In this document: piece by piece, positions 1 to 6,258 of the stretch | Numbering within the stretch: position 1 is the stretch's first letter | Layout: the number at the start of each line of letters is the position of its first letter | DNA from: SZUA-217 sp034658975 | GTDB lineage: Bacteria > Actinomycetota > Acidimicrobiia > Spongiisociales > ZC4RG35 | Direction of reading: 5' to 3' | DNA: 10,219 bases | NCBI GenBank assembly: GCA_034658975.1 | Contig: JAYEGJ010000082.1 | Coordinates: forward strand, 1-10,219 | The notes under the pieces: model-generated | The model's input: only the letters and a program-made list of their open reading frames with translations | Told to the model about the DNA's origin: nothing | Database searches by the model: none | Made by a program: the position numbers and the translations under genes

Positions 1-384
1 GATCTCTCCGGGCAGCCAACGCATCCTCAATCTGGGAGATGCGGACATTCAACCGGTCGATGCCGGCCGCAGCGTGTGATTGTGCTGAGAGTCCGACCCA
101 GGCCCCACTGGCCGGGCCCGCGCTGTCTCCACCCTTGCTCATGACGTATCCCCTTCGAGCGTCGACGACCGACTTGCGGCGACGTTCCAACGAGACGAGT
201 TCGGCTTCGAGGTCCTCGGTCGATCGGCCACTGTCGATGTCCGCCGCGAACTCGGCAGCTTCCTCCGCAGAGCGTCCTGCTCTTTCAGCAGTTGGTACCG
301 AGCCTCGGAGGGTCCGTCGGGAAGTGCCATGAGTCTGTCCTGGATAGCCGCCAGTCGAAGCGCAACCTCCTCAACGCTGCTCAT
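1..384 (-). pseudogene. Coiled-coil hypothetical protein, apparent single-base frameshift, 3' end outside window
   Basis: The gene starts at ATG 384-382. The preceding GAGGTGA Shine-Dalgarno overlaps the stop of the upstream membrane-protein gene, so the two are probably one operon. The first 40 residues (MSSVEEVALRLAAIQDRLMA...) are charged and helix-forming. After LLKEQDALR the starting frame turns into Arg/Ser-rich nonsense and stops near 139. The neighbouring frame instead continues as EEAAEFAADIDSGRSTEDLE, then ...LEAELVSLERRRKSVV and ...RLNVRISQIEDALAARRD, open to base 1. One extra G in the run at 262-267 would restore DALREEAAEF and give at least 128 residues. The product would have heptad-like helices at both ends and a Gly/Ser/Ala-rich middle. 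I recognise no family. The shift could be real inactivation or a sequencing or assembly error; I see no slippery heptamer that would suggest programmed frameshifting. Confidence 0.7.
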
Positions 385-392
385 ACTTCACC

Positions 393-773
393 TCAGGCGT
401 GAGTCAGGTCGGTAACACGTCGGGAACGGTTGTAGATCCAGTGGCCGGCAAATGCGCCGAGCACCGAACCGCCGAGGATCGCCAGGATCCACACCCAGCC
501 GTTCTCCCCCCGTTGGATTGCGACGAGAACGACACCGGGTATGGCTCCGATGATGGCACCGCTGGAAACTGGACGTTCGGCGACTATCTCCGGTCCCACA
601 CTCCCCAACAAAGGACCTGCAAACAATCCAATCACAATCAACCAAAGGGCGATGAAACCGAGAGTCCAGGCCCACTCCCCGCCCAAAGCGAGGCCGATGG
701 CGCCCAGTAGAACGCCTGGAGCGACTCCGAACAGGAGGCCGTAGAAGATACTCTGGAGACTGTTGTAGGGCAC
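393..773 (-). CDS. Small glycine-rich four-helix membrane protein
   Basis: This is a 126-residue protein of unknown function with four predicted membrane segments, at about residues 9-31, 35-59, 70-87 and 92-113. Glycine-zipper spacing is visible in the third and fourth helices (GAIIGAIPG and GGSVLGAFAG), which suggests close helix packing or oligomerisation. The tail is short and basic (NRSRRVTDLTHA). I chose the GTG at 773 rather than the in-frame TTG at 788 because AGGAGGTGG lies between them, 3 bases before the GTG; starting at the TTG would translate the ribosome binding site itself. It is followed after 8 bases by the coiled-coil gene, so the pair is probably cotranscribed. No catalytic motif is visible. 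Being a real gene is well supported; the function is not known. Confidence 0.75.
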   Translation of the reverse strand: MPYNSLQSIFYGLLFGVAPGVLLGAIGLALGGEWAWTLGFIALWLIVIGLFAGPLLGSVGPEIVAERPVSSGAIIGAIPGVVLVAIQRGENGWVWILAILGGSVLGAFAGHWIYNRSRRVTDLTHA

Positions 774-776
774 AGT

Positions 777-785
777 CCACCTCCT
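777..785 (-). promoter_or_regulatory. Shine-Dalgarno that fixes the GTG start at 773
   Basis: AGGAGGTGG reads on the minus strand from 785 to 777 and is followed by ACT and then GTG. It is a near-complete anti-16S match and lies inside the longer TTG-initiated reading frame, so it argues for the shorter protein. Confidence 0.7.
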
Positions 786-839
786 CAATCAGGGAGAAGC
801 CGTCCCTATCCAATTACCTGATGGACCAAGGAGATATCA

Positions 840-853
840 GGGGCGAAAGTCCC
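840..853. promoter_or_regulatory. DosR/DevR-box-like site 1
   Basis: On the minus strand this reads GGGACTTTCGCCCC. It agrees with the published DosR core GGGACTWWAGTCCC at 12 of 14 positions. It lies 67-80 bases upstream of the GTG of the membrane-protein gene at 773, a plausible activator position for that gene. The match was made by eye against a remembered consensus, and no DosR gene is in the window. It could also simply be a GGGGC-GAAA-GTCCC hairpin. Confidence 0.35.
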
Positions 854-900
854 AGATCCTCACCCGCCTGTTGTGAGAAGCGTCGTGCTGACCGGGCTTA

Positions 901-915
901 GTGACCTAATCCCCT
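901..915. promoter_or_regulatory. DosR/DevR-box-like site 2
   Basis: GTGACCTAATCCCCT matches the actinobacterial variant GGGACCTAWGGCCCT at 12 of 15 positions and the mycobacterial core at about 10 of 14. It lies 93-107 bases upstream of the ATG at 1008, and its centre is about 61 bases (close to six helical turns) from site 1. It is weaker than site 1, and the pairing of the two is what makes it worth listing. Apart from these boxes I see nothing definite in the 774-1007 gap. Confidence 0.25.
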
Positions 916-1007
916 ATCTCGCATCCCCTTCCCTTGGAATGGTTGGAGGTGGCGAGCTGAAGCTATCCCAGTCGACCAAAGCCTGACCGCACCAAGGAGG
1001 AAGCGGC

Positions 1008-1406
1008 ATGACTGACACAATGAAGAAGACCGAACAACAACAACAACAGAATGACGAACGCAAACACTGGGAAACCATCTGGTGGGGCGGTGCCTTCATA
1101 TGGATCGGACTGGCTCTGGGCGCCGAGTTTCTCGATATCCTGCCCCAAATCGGAGACACCACTGGTTGGTGGCCCTGGATCTTCATCGGCCTTGGCCCTT
1201 GGTCCCTGATCCTCAACGGGTACAGGCAAGCCAGCGATGCTCCGAATCCGACAATGTGGGACTGGGTTTGGACCCTCCTCTTCGTCGGCGTTGCAATCGG
1301 CGCGTTCACCGACTTCGGTTTCGGAGGTGAAGCCCTCGGAGTGACGGTGCTGGTCGGAATGGGCGCCATGATCCTCATCAAAGCCCTGATACGCGACGCC
1401 GAATAG
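1008..1406 (+). CDS. Small Trp-rich membrane protein with N-terminal poly-Gln
   Basis: This 132-residue protein begins at ATG 1008 behind AGGAGG (spacing about 8). The first 20 residues are cytoplasmic-looking and include five consecutive glutamines, four of them coded by a (CAA)4 run. Four hydrophobic stretches follow, at about 25-41, 54-71, 84-101 and 107-126. Tryptophans cluster near the helix ends (WW at 25-26, WWPW at 54-57, WDWVW at 84-88), typical of interfacial anchoring. I recognise no catalytic motif or named family; it looks like one of the small multi-span proteins often labelled hypothetical membrane proteins. It is transcribed divergently from the 773 gene and convergently with the MFS transporter. 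Confidence that it is a gene is high; function is unknown. Confidence 0.8.
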   Translation: MTDTMKKTEQQQQQNDERKHWETIWWGGAFIWIGLALGAEFLDILPQIGDTTGWWPWIFIGLGPWSLILNGYRQASDAPNPTMWDWVWTLLFVGVAIGAFTDFGFGGEALGVTVLVGMGAMILIKALIRDAE

Positions 1407-1479
1407 CCGCCCCAAGTCAACAGAAGTTCGACAGCCAACCACTCGCACATCGGTGCCGCTCGGTGCGCAAGGCTGGGGT

Positions 1480-2715
1480 TCAGCCGACCACGACGGCGAC
1501 CTGGCGGCTCCTTATCCAGGATGCTCCGATGAGGAGAAGAATCGCGGCGAAGGTGGCGAAGTTGGCTAGCCAGTGATATCCCACTATCTCTTTGACGAAG
1601 CCAGACGAAAACGCAGCAGCCGCCCCGACCAGACTCATCGTCACGTCGGCCAGGCCCTGTGCCGGCACCCGCTCTGATTCGGGAAGGCTCTCGGTGAGAA
1701 GAGCAGAGCCGGCAATGATCGCAACGCTCCAGCCCAGGCCAAGCAGGAACAGGCCGATGAAGACGAGAACCGGCGAATACCCGGCGATCACCGCGGTGAC
1801 CGTCCCGGCACCGAGGATTATCGCGCCGACCTGCACTGCCCGAACCCTGCCAAATCGGTCGGCCCAACCACCGATCAGGGGCGAAAGGCCAAACATCCCC
1901 AGCACGTGAACAGCGATTACCACGATCGAGAGCTCGGCATGGCCGTGGTCCTTCATGTAGAGAGGTGTCATGGTCATGACAGCAACCATCGCCATCTGAC
2001 CGACGGCCATGGCGATGATCGCCAGACGAGCGTCGAAATTGGGCCAGACCAGTCTTAGCGAGCGACCGGCACCCTTGATCGGATTCTCCCTACGCGCCGT
2101 GGAATCCACTCCCCCCGCCAATTCGAGCGGATCAGGACGCAGGAGACCTTCAATCACGAGTCCGGCCACCCCAAAACCGACGACCCCCAGGAGCATCGGA
2201 CTCGCCCACCTGGCAACGCCCACGCTCTCGCCCACCCTATTGGCCCAGAGCGCGGCCGGAGTGCCGATGACGGCTCCAATGGTTCCAACCCACACGACCA
2301 TGGAAATCGCCCGGGCCCGGCTCCCTTCCTGGGCAAGATCGGCGGCAGCAAAACGATTCTGAAGGTTCGACGTATTGCCGACACCAACGGCCACCATGGC
2401 GAATACCAGAAGCCAAAACAGACCCGACTGGCCGGCGACGAAGGCCATGGCGCCCCCTGCCATACCTGCGGCGTAGCCGACCCAAATCCCGCGCCTTCTG
2501 CCCATGCGCATCGACCTTTGGGCCAGTGGCGCAGCAGCTACTGCGGTTCCCAAGGTGGCGGCCGCGGCGGGCACGCCGGCGATGCTGTCACTGCCGAGCA
2601 TCTCGGAGGCGAGCAGAGCGGAAACAGCGACGACGGCGACAAAGCCCGCGTAGCCAAAGGCATTGGCGGTCATCAAGGTTCTGATGGTGCGTCGCTGCAC
2701 CTGCTCCGAATTCAC
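1480..2715 (-). CDS. MFS transporter, 12 membrane segments
   Basis: This 411-residue protein has the alternating hydrophobic pattern of two six-helix halves. The central loop (about residues 192-228) is hydrophilic. The second half carries the major facilitator motif A, GGWADRFGR, at 282-290 between two helices, and the first half has the degenerate counterpart RSMRMGRRRG at 68-76. The signature PLYMKDHGHA at 251-260 precedes helix 8. The substrate cannot be read from sequence. The start used is GTG 2715-2713. It has no strong Shine-Dalgarno, but TAGGGT lies 6 bases upstream (2727-2722), which would suit a -10 box and a leaderless message. It diverges from a MalY/PatB-type lyase with a palindrome between them, so it may move a substrate or product of that enzyme. 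That link is inference from context. Confidence 0.88.
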   Translation of the reverse strand: MNSEQVQRRTIRTLMTANAFGYAGFVAVVAVSALLASEMLGSDSIAGVPAAAATLGTAVAAAPLAQRSMRMGRRRGIWVGYAAGMAGGAMAFVAGQSGLFWLLVFAMVAVGVGNTSNLQNRFAAADLAQEGSRARAISMVVWVGTIGAVIGTPAALWANRVGESVGVARWASPMLLGVVGFGVAGLVIEGLLRPDPLELAGGVDSTARRENPIKGAGRSLRLVWPNFDARLAIIAMAVGQMAMVAVMTMTPLYMKDHGHAELSIVVIAVHVLGMFGLSPLIGGWADRFGRVRAVQVGAIILGAGTVTAVIAGYSPVLVFIGLFLLGLGWSVAIIAGSALLTESLPESERVPAQGLADVTMSLVGAAAAFSSGFVKEIVGYHWLANFATFAAILLLIGASWIRSRQVAVVVG

Positions 2716-2778
2716 CGAGCAACCCTAAACGGCGGTCTTCGACCGGGCGACCCGCTCCCGGCTCCGACAGTCTGCTAC

Positions 2779-2804
2779 GTTACATCGATAGCCATCGATA
2801 TAAC
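2779..2804. promoter_or_regulatory. 26-base near-perfect palindrome (operator candidate) with overlapping -10 box
   Basis: The site has the form GTTA-c-ATCGAT-a-GC-c-ATCGAT-a-TAAC. Its two arms are complementary at all but two symmetric pairs (22 of 26 bases match the reverse complement). It contains ATCGAT twice, exactly 10 bases apart, so both half-sites face the same side of the helix. The right end contains TATAAC (2799-2804), a good -10 hexamer placed 9 bases before the ATG of the lyase gene. Bound protein would therefore block the lyase promoter. The site is 64 or more bases from the MFS start, so it could act on both genes. It is typical in size and symmetry for a dimeric repressor such as GntR, TetR or MarR types, but the regulator is not in the window. 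Confidence 0.65.
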
Positions 2805-2813
2805 ACGAGACTC

Positions 2814-3995
2814 ATGACAGAACTCGATCCCACCCAGCACTTCGACTCCCTGACCGATCTCGGCAGACCGTCAAGCACCGAGACCCGGGCTCTCGATCGA
2901 CTATTCGGCGCGTCGGAGCAGCTTCTCCCTCTTTGGATCGCCGAGCCATATGTCCCGCTCTCTCCTCCCATCGTGGAGGCGATCCAGCGCCGGGCAGCCG
3001 ACGGCTGGTACGGATACGAATCCAGGCCACGAGAACTGAAAGCGGCGTTCTGGGATTGGATGACGAGACGCCACGATTGGGATGGCGCGGACTTGAAGAC
3101 AACGCCGAGCCCGAGCGTCGGAACCTCCATCGGGGCCTTGATCGAACTGTTTACAGACGATGGGGACGGCGTCATCCTCCAGCCTCCCGTCTTCACGGAC
3201 TTCAAGCCACTGATCAGACGCAGCAACCGTGAGCCCATTCGCAACTCGCTGGTGCTGAACTCCGGCCGATACGAAATGGATCTCGAGGACCTGGAGTCGA
3301 AAGCCTCCGACCTGCGAACGACACTGATGATCCTCTGCAATCCGCACAACCCGGTAGGGAGGGCATGGTCGTTGGAGGTGCTTCAAAAAGCGGCTGTGAT
3401 ATGTGCGCGGCATGACGTATTCGTCGTCGCGGACGAAATTCACGCCGACCTCATGCTCGGATCGAATTCCTTCACGCCGTTTGCCGTTGCGTCAGAAGGC
3501 CTCGGGCTTCGGACGGCGGCAACTCACGGACCGATCAAGACCTTCGGACTCGCCGGGGTGGCCGACACGCTCCTGGTGGCGGACGAGGAGGTCACACGAC
3601 AGTTCCGGACCGTGAGCGGTCGTCTCCATCTCAGCCGGAGCAACGTCTTCTCTCTGGCGGCCATGCATGCCGCCTACTCCGCTGGCGACGAGTGGCTCGA
3701 CGACCTTCTCGAACTCGTGGCCGCGAATGTCGAGCTTCTGACCGCGGAGCTCCCCGAAGGCATCGGGGTTGTCCAGCCGGAGGCCACCTATCTCGCCTGG
3801 GTCGACTTCCGATCCATGAGCATGGACGTGCCGGAACTCTCGAGATGGCTGGTCGACGACGCCCATCTGGCATTGAGTCCAGGCCACTGGTTCGGACGAG
3901 AAGGGGCCGGATTCGCACGGATGACGATCGCTGCGCCGACACCGGTGATCGAACAAGCGGTGAGCCGGCTCACTGCAGCCGTCGAAAAGATGTGA
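2814..3995 (+). CDS. MalY/PatB-family PLP-dependent C-S lyase / aminotransferase
   Basis: This is a 393-residue fold-type I PLP enzyme, the usual length for MalY/PatB (cystathionine beta-lyase-like) proteins. The N-terminus shows the family pattern LPLWIAEPYVPLSPPIVEAI (39-58), followed by WYGYESRPRELKAAFWDWM and RRHDW. Cofactor residues are visible: CNPHNPVG at 175-182 (Asn179 near the PLP ring O3'), VADEIHADL at 205-213 (Asp207 to the ring nitrogen), IKTFGLAG at 241-248 with Lys242 as the Schiff-base lysine, and Arg369 in GFARM for the substrate carboxylate. The family cleaves C-S bonds of cystathionine, cysteine or cysteine conjugates to pyruvate, ammonia and a thiol; exact substrate is unknown. 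The usual S-x-S-K before the lysine is replaced by HGPIK, a departure from the common motif. The ATG has no Shine-Dalgarno and fits a leaderless or near-leaderless transcript. Confidence 0.88.
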   Translation: MTELDPTQHFDSLTDLGRPSSTETRALDRLFGASEQLLPLWIAEPYVPLSPPIVEAIQRRAADGWYGYESRPRELKAAFWDWMTRRHDWDGADLKTTPSPSVGTSIGALIELFTDDGDGVILQPPVFTDFKPLIRRSNREPIRNSLVLNSGRYEMDLEDLESKASDLRTTLMILCNPHNPVGRAWSLEVLQKAAVICARHDVFVVADEIHADLMLGSNSFTPFAVASEGLGLRTAATHGPIKTFGLAGVADTLLVADEEVTRQFRTVSGRLHLSRSNVFSLAAMHAAYSAGDEWLDDLLELVAANVELLTAELPEGIGVVQPEATYLAWVDFRSMSMDVPELSRWLVDDAHLALSPGHWFGREGAGFARMTIAAPTPVIEQAVSRLTAAVEKM

Positions 3996-4055
3996 CCGAT
4001 CCGGGTGTCATCGCGTCGTACCCCATAGATAGAGCGATGACCCTGGAGGTTCACG

Positions 4056-4277
4056 ATGAAGGCAAACGAAGCAAGTTGGGATCGGATCGGTCGAGTCATA
4101 ATCGGTGCCGGACTGATCGCGGTTGGCCTGATGGCCGTCGGCGGCGGTTGGGGATGGGTATTGACAGCTGTCGGCCTGATCCTGTTGGCAACAGCTCTCG
4201 TTGGATGGTGCCCCATCTATGCCGTCATCGGTAGAGGAACGAAGACCGAGACCCACGACACTGGCGTCACTGTCTGA
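4056..4277 (+). CDS. YgaP-like DUF2892 transmembrane protein
   Basis: This 73-residue protein resembles the membrane domain of YgaP (DUF2892). It opens with a short amphipathic stretch (ASWDRIGRVIIG) and then has two membrane helices at about 12-29 and 33-49. They are followed by the family-typical GWCPIYAVIG at 50-59, in which Cys52 sits at the membrane boundary. In YgaP this domain is joined to a rhodanese; here it stands alone, as in many bacteria. Its role is not firmly established, and the conserved cysteine has prompted links with sulfur or thiol chemistry. GGAGG lies 7 bases before the ATG. It follows the lyase gene by 60 bases in the same direction, so read-through is possible, and it is separated from the thioredoxin-like gene by a strong hairpin. 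Confidence 0.85.
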   Translation: MKANEASWDRIGRVIIGAGLIAVGLMAVGGGWGWVLTAVGLILLATALVGWCPIYAVIGRGTKTETHDTGVTV

Positions 4278-4319
4278 CCTCTGAGCCGACCTGAGCTGTC
4301 TTGCTCAGTCTCCTCCAAC

Positions 4320-4347
4320 CCGGGCGGTCCTGAAAAGGGCCGCCCGG
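4320..4347 (+). terminator. GC-rich hairpin between DUF2892 and thioredoxin-like genes
   Basis: An 11-bp stem (CCGGGCGGTCC pairing with GGGCCGCCCGG, one G-T wobble) closes a six-base TGAAAA loop. It lies 43 bases after the DUF2892 stop and 26 bases before the next ATG. There is no T-run after it, so it is either a U-less actinobacterial-style terminator or attenuator, or an mRNA-processing or stabilising stem. It suggests that the following four genes have separate expression control. Confidence 0.5.
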
Positions 4348-4372
4348 CCGCATTACCGAAGAAAGACGTGGA

Positions 4373-4861
4373 ATGAGCGATCGAAGATCCCAGGTGCTGT
4401 ATTTCACCGGGGCCCACTGCCCGGTCTGTAAACGCATGGCCCCGGATGTGCAGGCAACAGCGGAGCAGTTCGACGATGAGGTCGATCTGGTCGAGATCGA
4501 CGTTGCCGCCCATCCTGATCGGGTGAAGGAGCATTCAGTGCGCGCCGTGCCCACCTTGGTCGCATTGCACGACGACACCATCGTGAGTCGTGCAGTCGGA
4601 GCACAGAGCAGTGCAGCCCTCGATACGATCTTCAGGAGTGCTGCGGGCGCCGAGATCGGCCGTCTTCCCCTGGCGAGGGGAGAACGCCTCATGCGTCTGG
4701 GCGCAGCCCTGGCCTTGGGTCTGATCGCCTTTGTCGCATCCCAGCCGATGCTCTTCGTGGCGGCCATCGGTATTGCCGTATTTGCCTTCTGGGACCGGAG
4801 GCCGATGCGGTCCCCAAAAACCAACAAGGTTGCTTCGAGCTTCTCCGAGGAGAGGAAATAG
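4373..4861 (+). CDS. Membrane-anchored thioredoxin-like protein (CPVC)
   Basis: This is a 162-residue protein with an N-terminal thioredoxin fold (about 1-97) and a C-terminal pair of membrane helices (about 107-123 and 124-140) ending in a charged tail. The redox motif is Cys16-Pro-Val-Cys19 in YFTGAHCPVCKRMAP, and the cis-proline is Pro60 in RAVPTLVAL. No signal peptide precedes the domain, so the thioredoxin part is predicted to face the cytoplasm, held at the membrane by its tail. CPVC differs from the CGPC of classical thioredoxin, so potential and partners may differ. The stop overlaps the next start by one base (TAGTG), a sign of translational coupling to the lipoprotein gene. The upstream Shine-Dalgarno is weak (GAAAG). 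Confidence 0.85.
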   Translation: MSDRRSQVLYFTGAHCPVCKRMAPDVQATAEQFDDEVDLVEIDVAAHPDRVKEHSVRAVPTLVALHDDTIVSRAVGAQSSAALDTIFRSAAGAEIGRLPLARGERLMRLGAALALGLIAFVASQPMLFVAAIGIAVFAFWDRRPMRSPKTNKVASSFSEERK

Positions 4862-5706
4862 TGCGCAAGTTCAACTTGATCATCGTCATGACTGCATTGG
4901 GTCTGGTATTGGTCGCCTGTTCCACGACGAGTACCGACGGGGTGATAAGGCCCTTCGAAGAAGTCCAGGCAAACGAGATGGTGTTCGAGAACGACCCCAC
5001 CTTCCCCGGTCGAGGGATCTTTCGTGTCGAGACGACAGAGCCAATGATCTGCGCCATCGTGTGGGGCGAGACCGAGGACCTGGGGCGGTTCAACAACTCC
5101 CTGAACATGAACGGCACCGGCATCATCGACCACGACGTGTTTCTCCCCGATGCGGAACCCGGCGTCGAATACTTCTACCGGGTGCAGGGCTCGACAGCGG
5201 ACGGCACCTTCTATCAGAGCGAGCTGATGACCTTCGTTCTTCCCGAACCGGAGGCATCAGGAGGATCCGATGACATGGTGGTGCACGGAGACAACCTTGC
5301 GCCGGCGGCGACGATCGCGGAGGTCAGCAGCGAATTCAGCAGCTCGTGGGCAGCAGGAAATGCCATCGATGACGACCTGAACACCGAGTGGTCATCTGCG
5401 GGCGATGGTGACGACGCCTTCATCACCATCGATCTCGGTGCCGCCATGGATGTCGCCGGCGTCGAATTCCTGACCAGGACCATGACCGACGGGTCGGCCA
5501 CGACCACAACGTTCTACGTCGTGGTCGACGGAGGCGACCGGCTTGGGCCATTCAACGCAGGCAACCCGGCCGATCCGAGTTTCAACGCGGCCGAGTTCTC
5601 CGGCCAGGTATTGCGATTCGAGGTGGAGTCCACGACCGGCGGCAACACCGGCGCCATCGAGATCCGGGTCTTCGCACCGGCCGGGACCGGGATGGGCGAC
5701 AGCTAG
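4861..5706 (+). CDS. Lipoprotein with FnIII-like segment and F5/8 type C (discoidin) domain
   Basis: This 281-residue protein has a classic lipoprotein signal: MRK, a hydrophobic core, and the lipobox LVAC with Cys20 as the lipidated residue. Residues about 35-127 resemble a fibronectin III-like beta sandwich (LPDAEPGVEYFYRVQG matches the usual YxYRV strand). A Gly/Ser linker precedes residues about 145-272, which match the F5/8 type C family: NLAPAATIAEVSSEFSSSW, then NAIDDDLNTEWSS, and DLGAAMDVAGVEF. Such domains bind carbohydrate or surface ligands. No catalytic domain is present, so it is likely a cell-surface binding protein. It starts with GTG at 4861, overlapping the thioredoxin-like stop, with AGGAGAGGAA just before it. 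It may act as the extracellular component of the following sigma/anti-sigma pair, though that is inference. Confidence 0.85.
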   Translation: MRKFNLIIVMTALGLVLVACSTTSTDGVIRPFEEVQANEMVFENDPTFPGRGIFRVETTEPMICAIVWGETEDLGRFNNSLNMNGTGIIDHDVFLPDAEPGVEYFYRVQGSTADGTFYQSELMTFVLPEPEASGGSDDMVVHGDNLAPAATIAEVSSEFSSSWAAGNAIDDDLNTEWSSAGDGDDAFITIDLGAAMDVAGVEFLTRTMTDGSATTTTFYVVVDGGDRLGPFNAGNPADPSFNAAEFSGQVLRFEVESTTGGNTGAIEIRVFAPAGTGMGDS

Positions 5707-5730
5707 ACAAGGCGGGTACCGTGGATCGTC

Positions 5731-6258
5731 GTGGACGAAACCCCAACCATGACCACACCCCGCCTCTCGGTTTCTTCGCTATTCGATCAGTTTGCCGACG
5801 GGGTCTACACCCTTGGCTTCCGCATGCTCAGGGACCGGCATGAGGCCGAGGACGTGGTCCAGGAGACATTCATCAAGGTGATGAAATCGCTCGGCACCTA
5901 CAAGGGTGACGGACCAATCGCCGCGTGGCTGTACCGCATCGGATATCGCGAGGCGATCGCAGCCACGCGAAGACGACGCGACACCCCCATCGACCCCAAC
6001 GAGATGCTCCGCCAGGGCGATCGACCGACGGCAAGCGTCGAAGAAGCAGTGCTCGCCACCGAACTCGCCAACCGTCTCGATGATGCCCTGGCCCAGCTAT
6101 CCGAACCTCTGCGAGCCACCTTCTACCTCCGGGATGTCGAAGAGCTGTCCACCGCCGAGGTGGCCCAAGCCCTCGATGTGTCCGAGTCGGCAGCGAAGAT
6201 GCGGCTCGCCAGAGCCCGCGAGGCGCTGCGCGTACAACTCAAGGAATACCTCACATGA
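5731..6258 (+). CDS. ECF-family RNA polymerase sigma factor
   Basis: This protein has up to 175 residues and the two-domain ECF layout. Region 2 covers about 15-80, with the core-binding and -10 recognition helices (GFRMLRDRHEAEDVVQETFIKV, then AWLYRIGYREAIAATRRRR). A variable acidic linker follows. Region 4 covers about 115-172 (LDDALAQLSEPLRATFYLRDVEELSTAEVAQALDV, then SESAAKMRLARAREAL as the -35 reading helix-turn-helix). It lacks regions 1 and 3. I kept GTG 5731; the ATG at 5749 (MTTPRLS) is an equally possible start, and neither has a good Shine-Dalgarno. It follows the lipoprotein gene by 24 bases and overlaps the anti-sigma gene by 4 (ATGA), so the pair is translationally coupled. ECF factors usually control their own operon; I could not find a convincing target promoter in the window. 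Confidence 0.93.
   Translation: MDETPTMTTPRLSVSSLFDQFADGVYTLGFRMLRDRHEAEDVVQETFIKVMKSLGTYKGDGPIAAWLYRIGYREAIAATRRRRDTPIDPNEMLRQGDRPTASVEEAVLATELANRLDDALAQLSEPLRATFYLRDVEELSTAEVAQALDVSESAAKMRLARAREALRVQLKEYLT

Noticed and set aside
255..275. Programmed ribosomal frameshift in the coiled-coil gene
   Set aside because: No X-XXY-YYZ slippery heptamer or downstream pseudoknot is visible; a missing base explains the data more simply.
1471..1485. GGCTG-GGGTT-CAGCC hairpin at the end of the MFS gene
   Set aside because: A 5-bp stem overlapping the stop codon with no T-run; too weak to call a terminator.
914..1867. 317-residue minus-strand open frame
   Set aside because: It overlaps both the small membrane protein and the MFS gene, has biased Arg/Ser/Pro composition and no domain.
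2733..2753. Two short hairpins, CGGTC-TTC-GACCG and GGG-CGA-CCC, upstream of the MFS start
   Set aside because: Stems this short arise often in GC-rich DNA. If the MFS message is leaderless they are not even in the transcript.
4267..5133. 288-residue minus-strand open frame
   Set aside because: It is antisense to the thioredoxin-like and lipoprotein genes, both of which have clear motifs.
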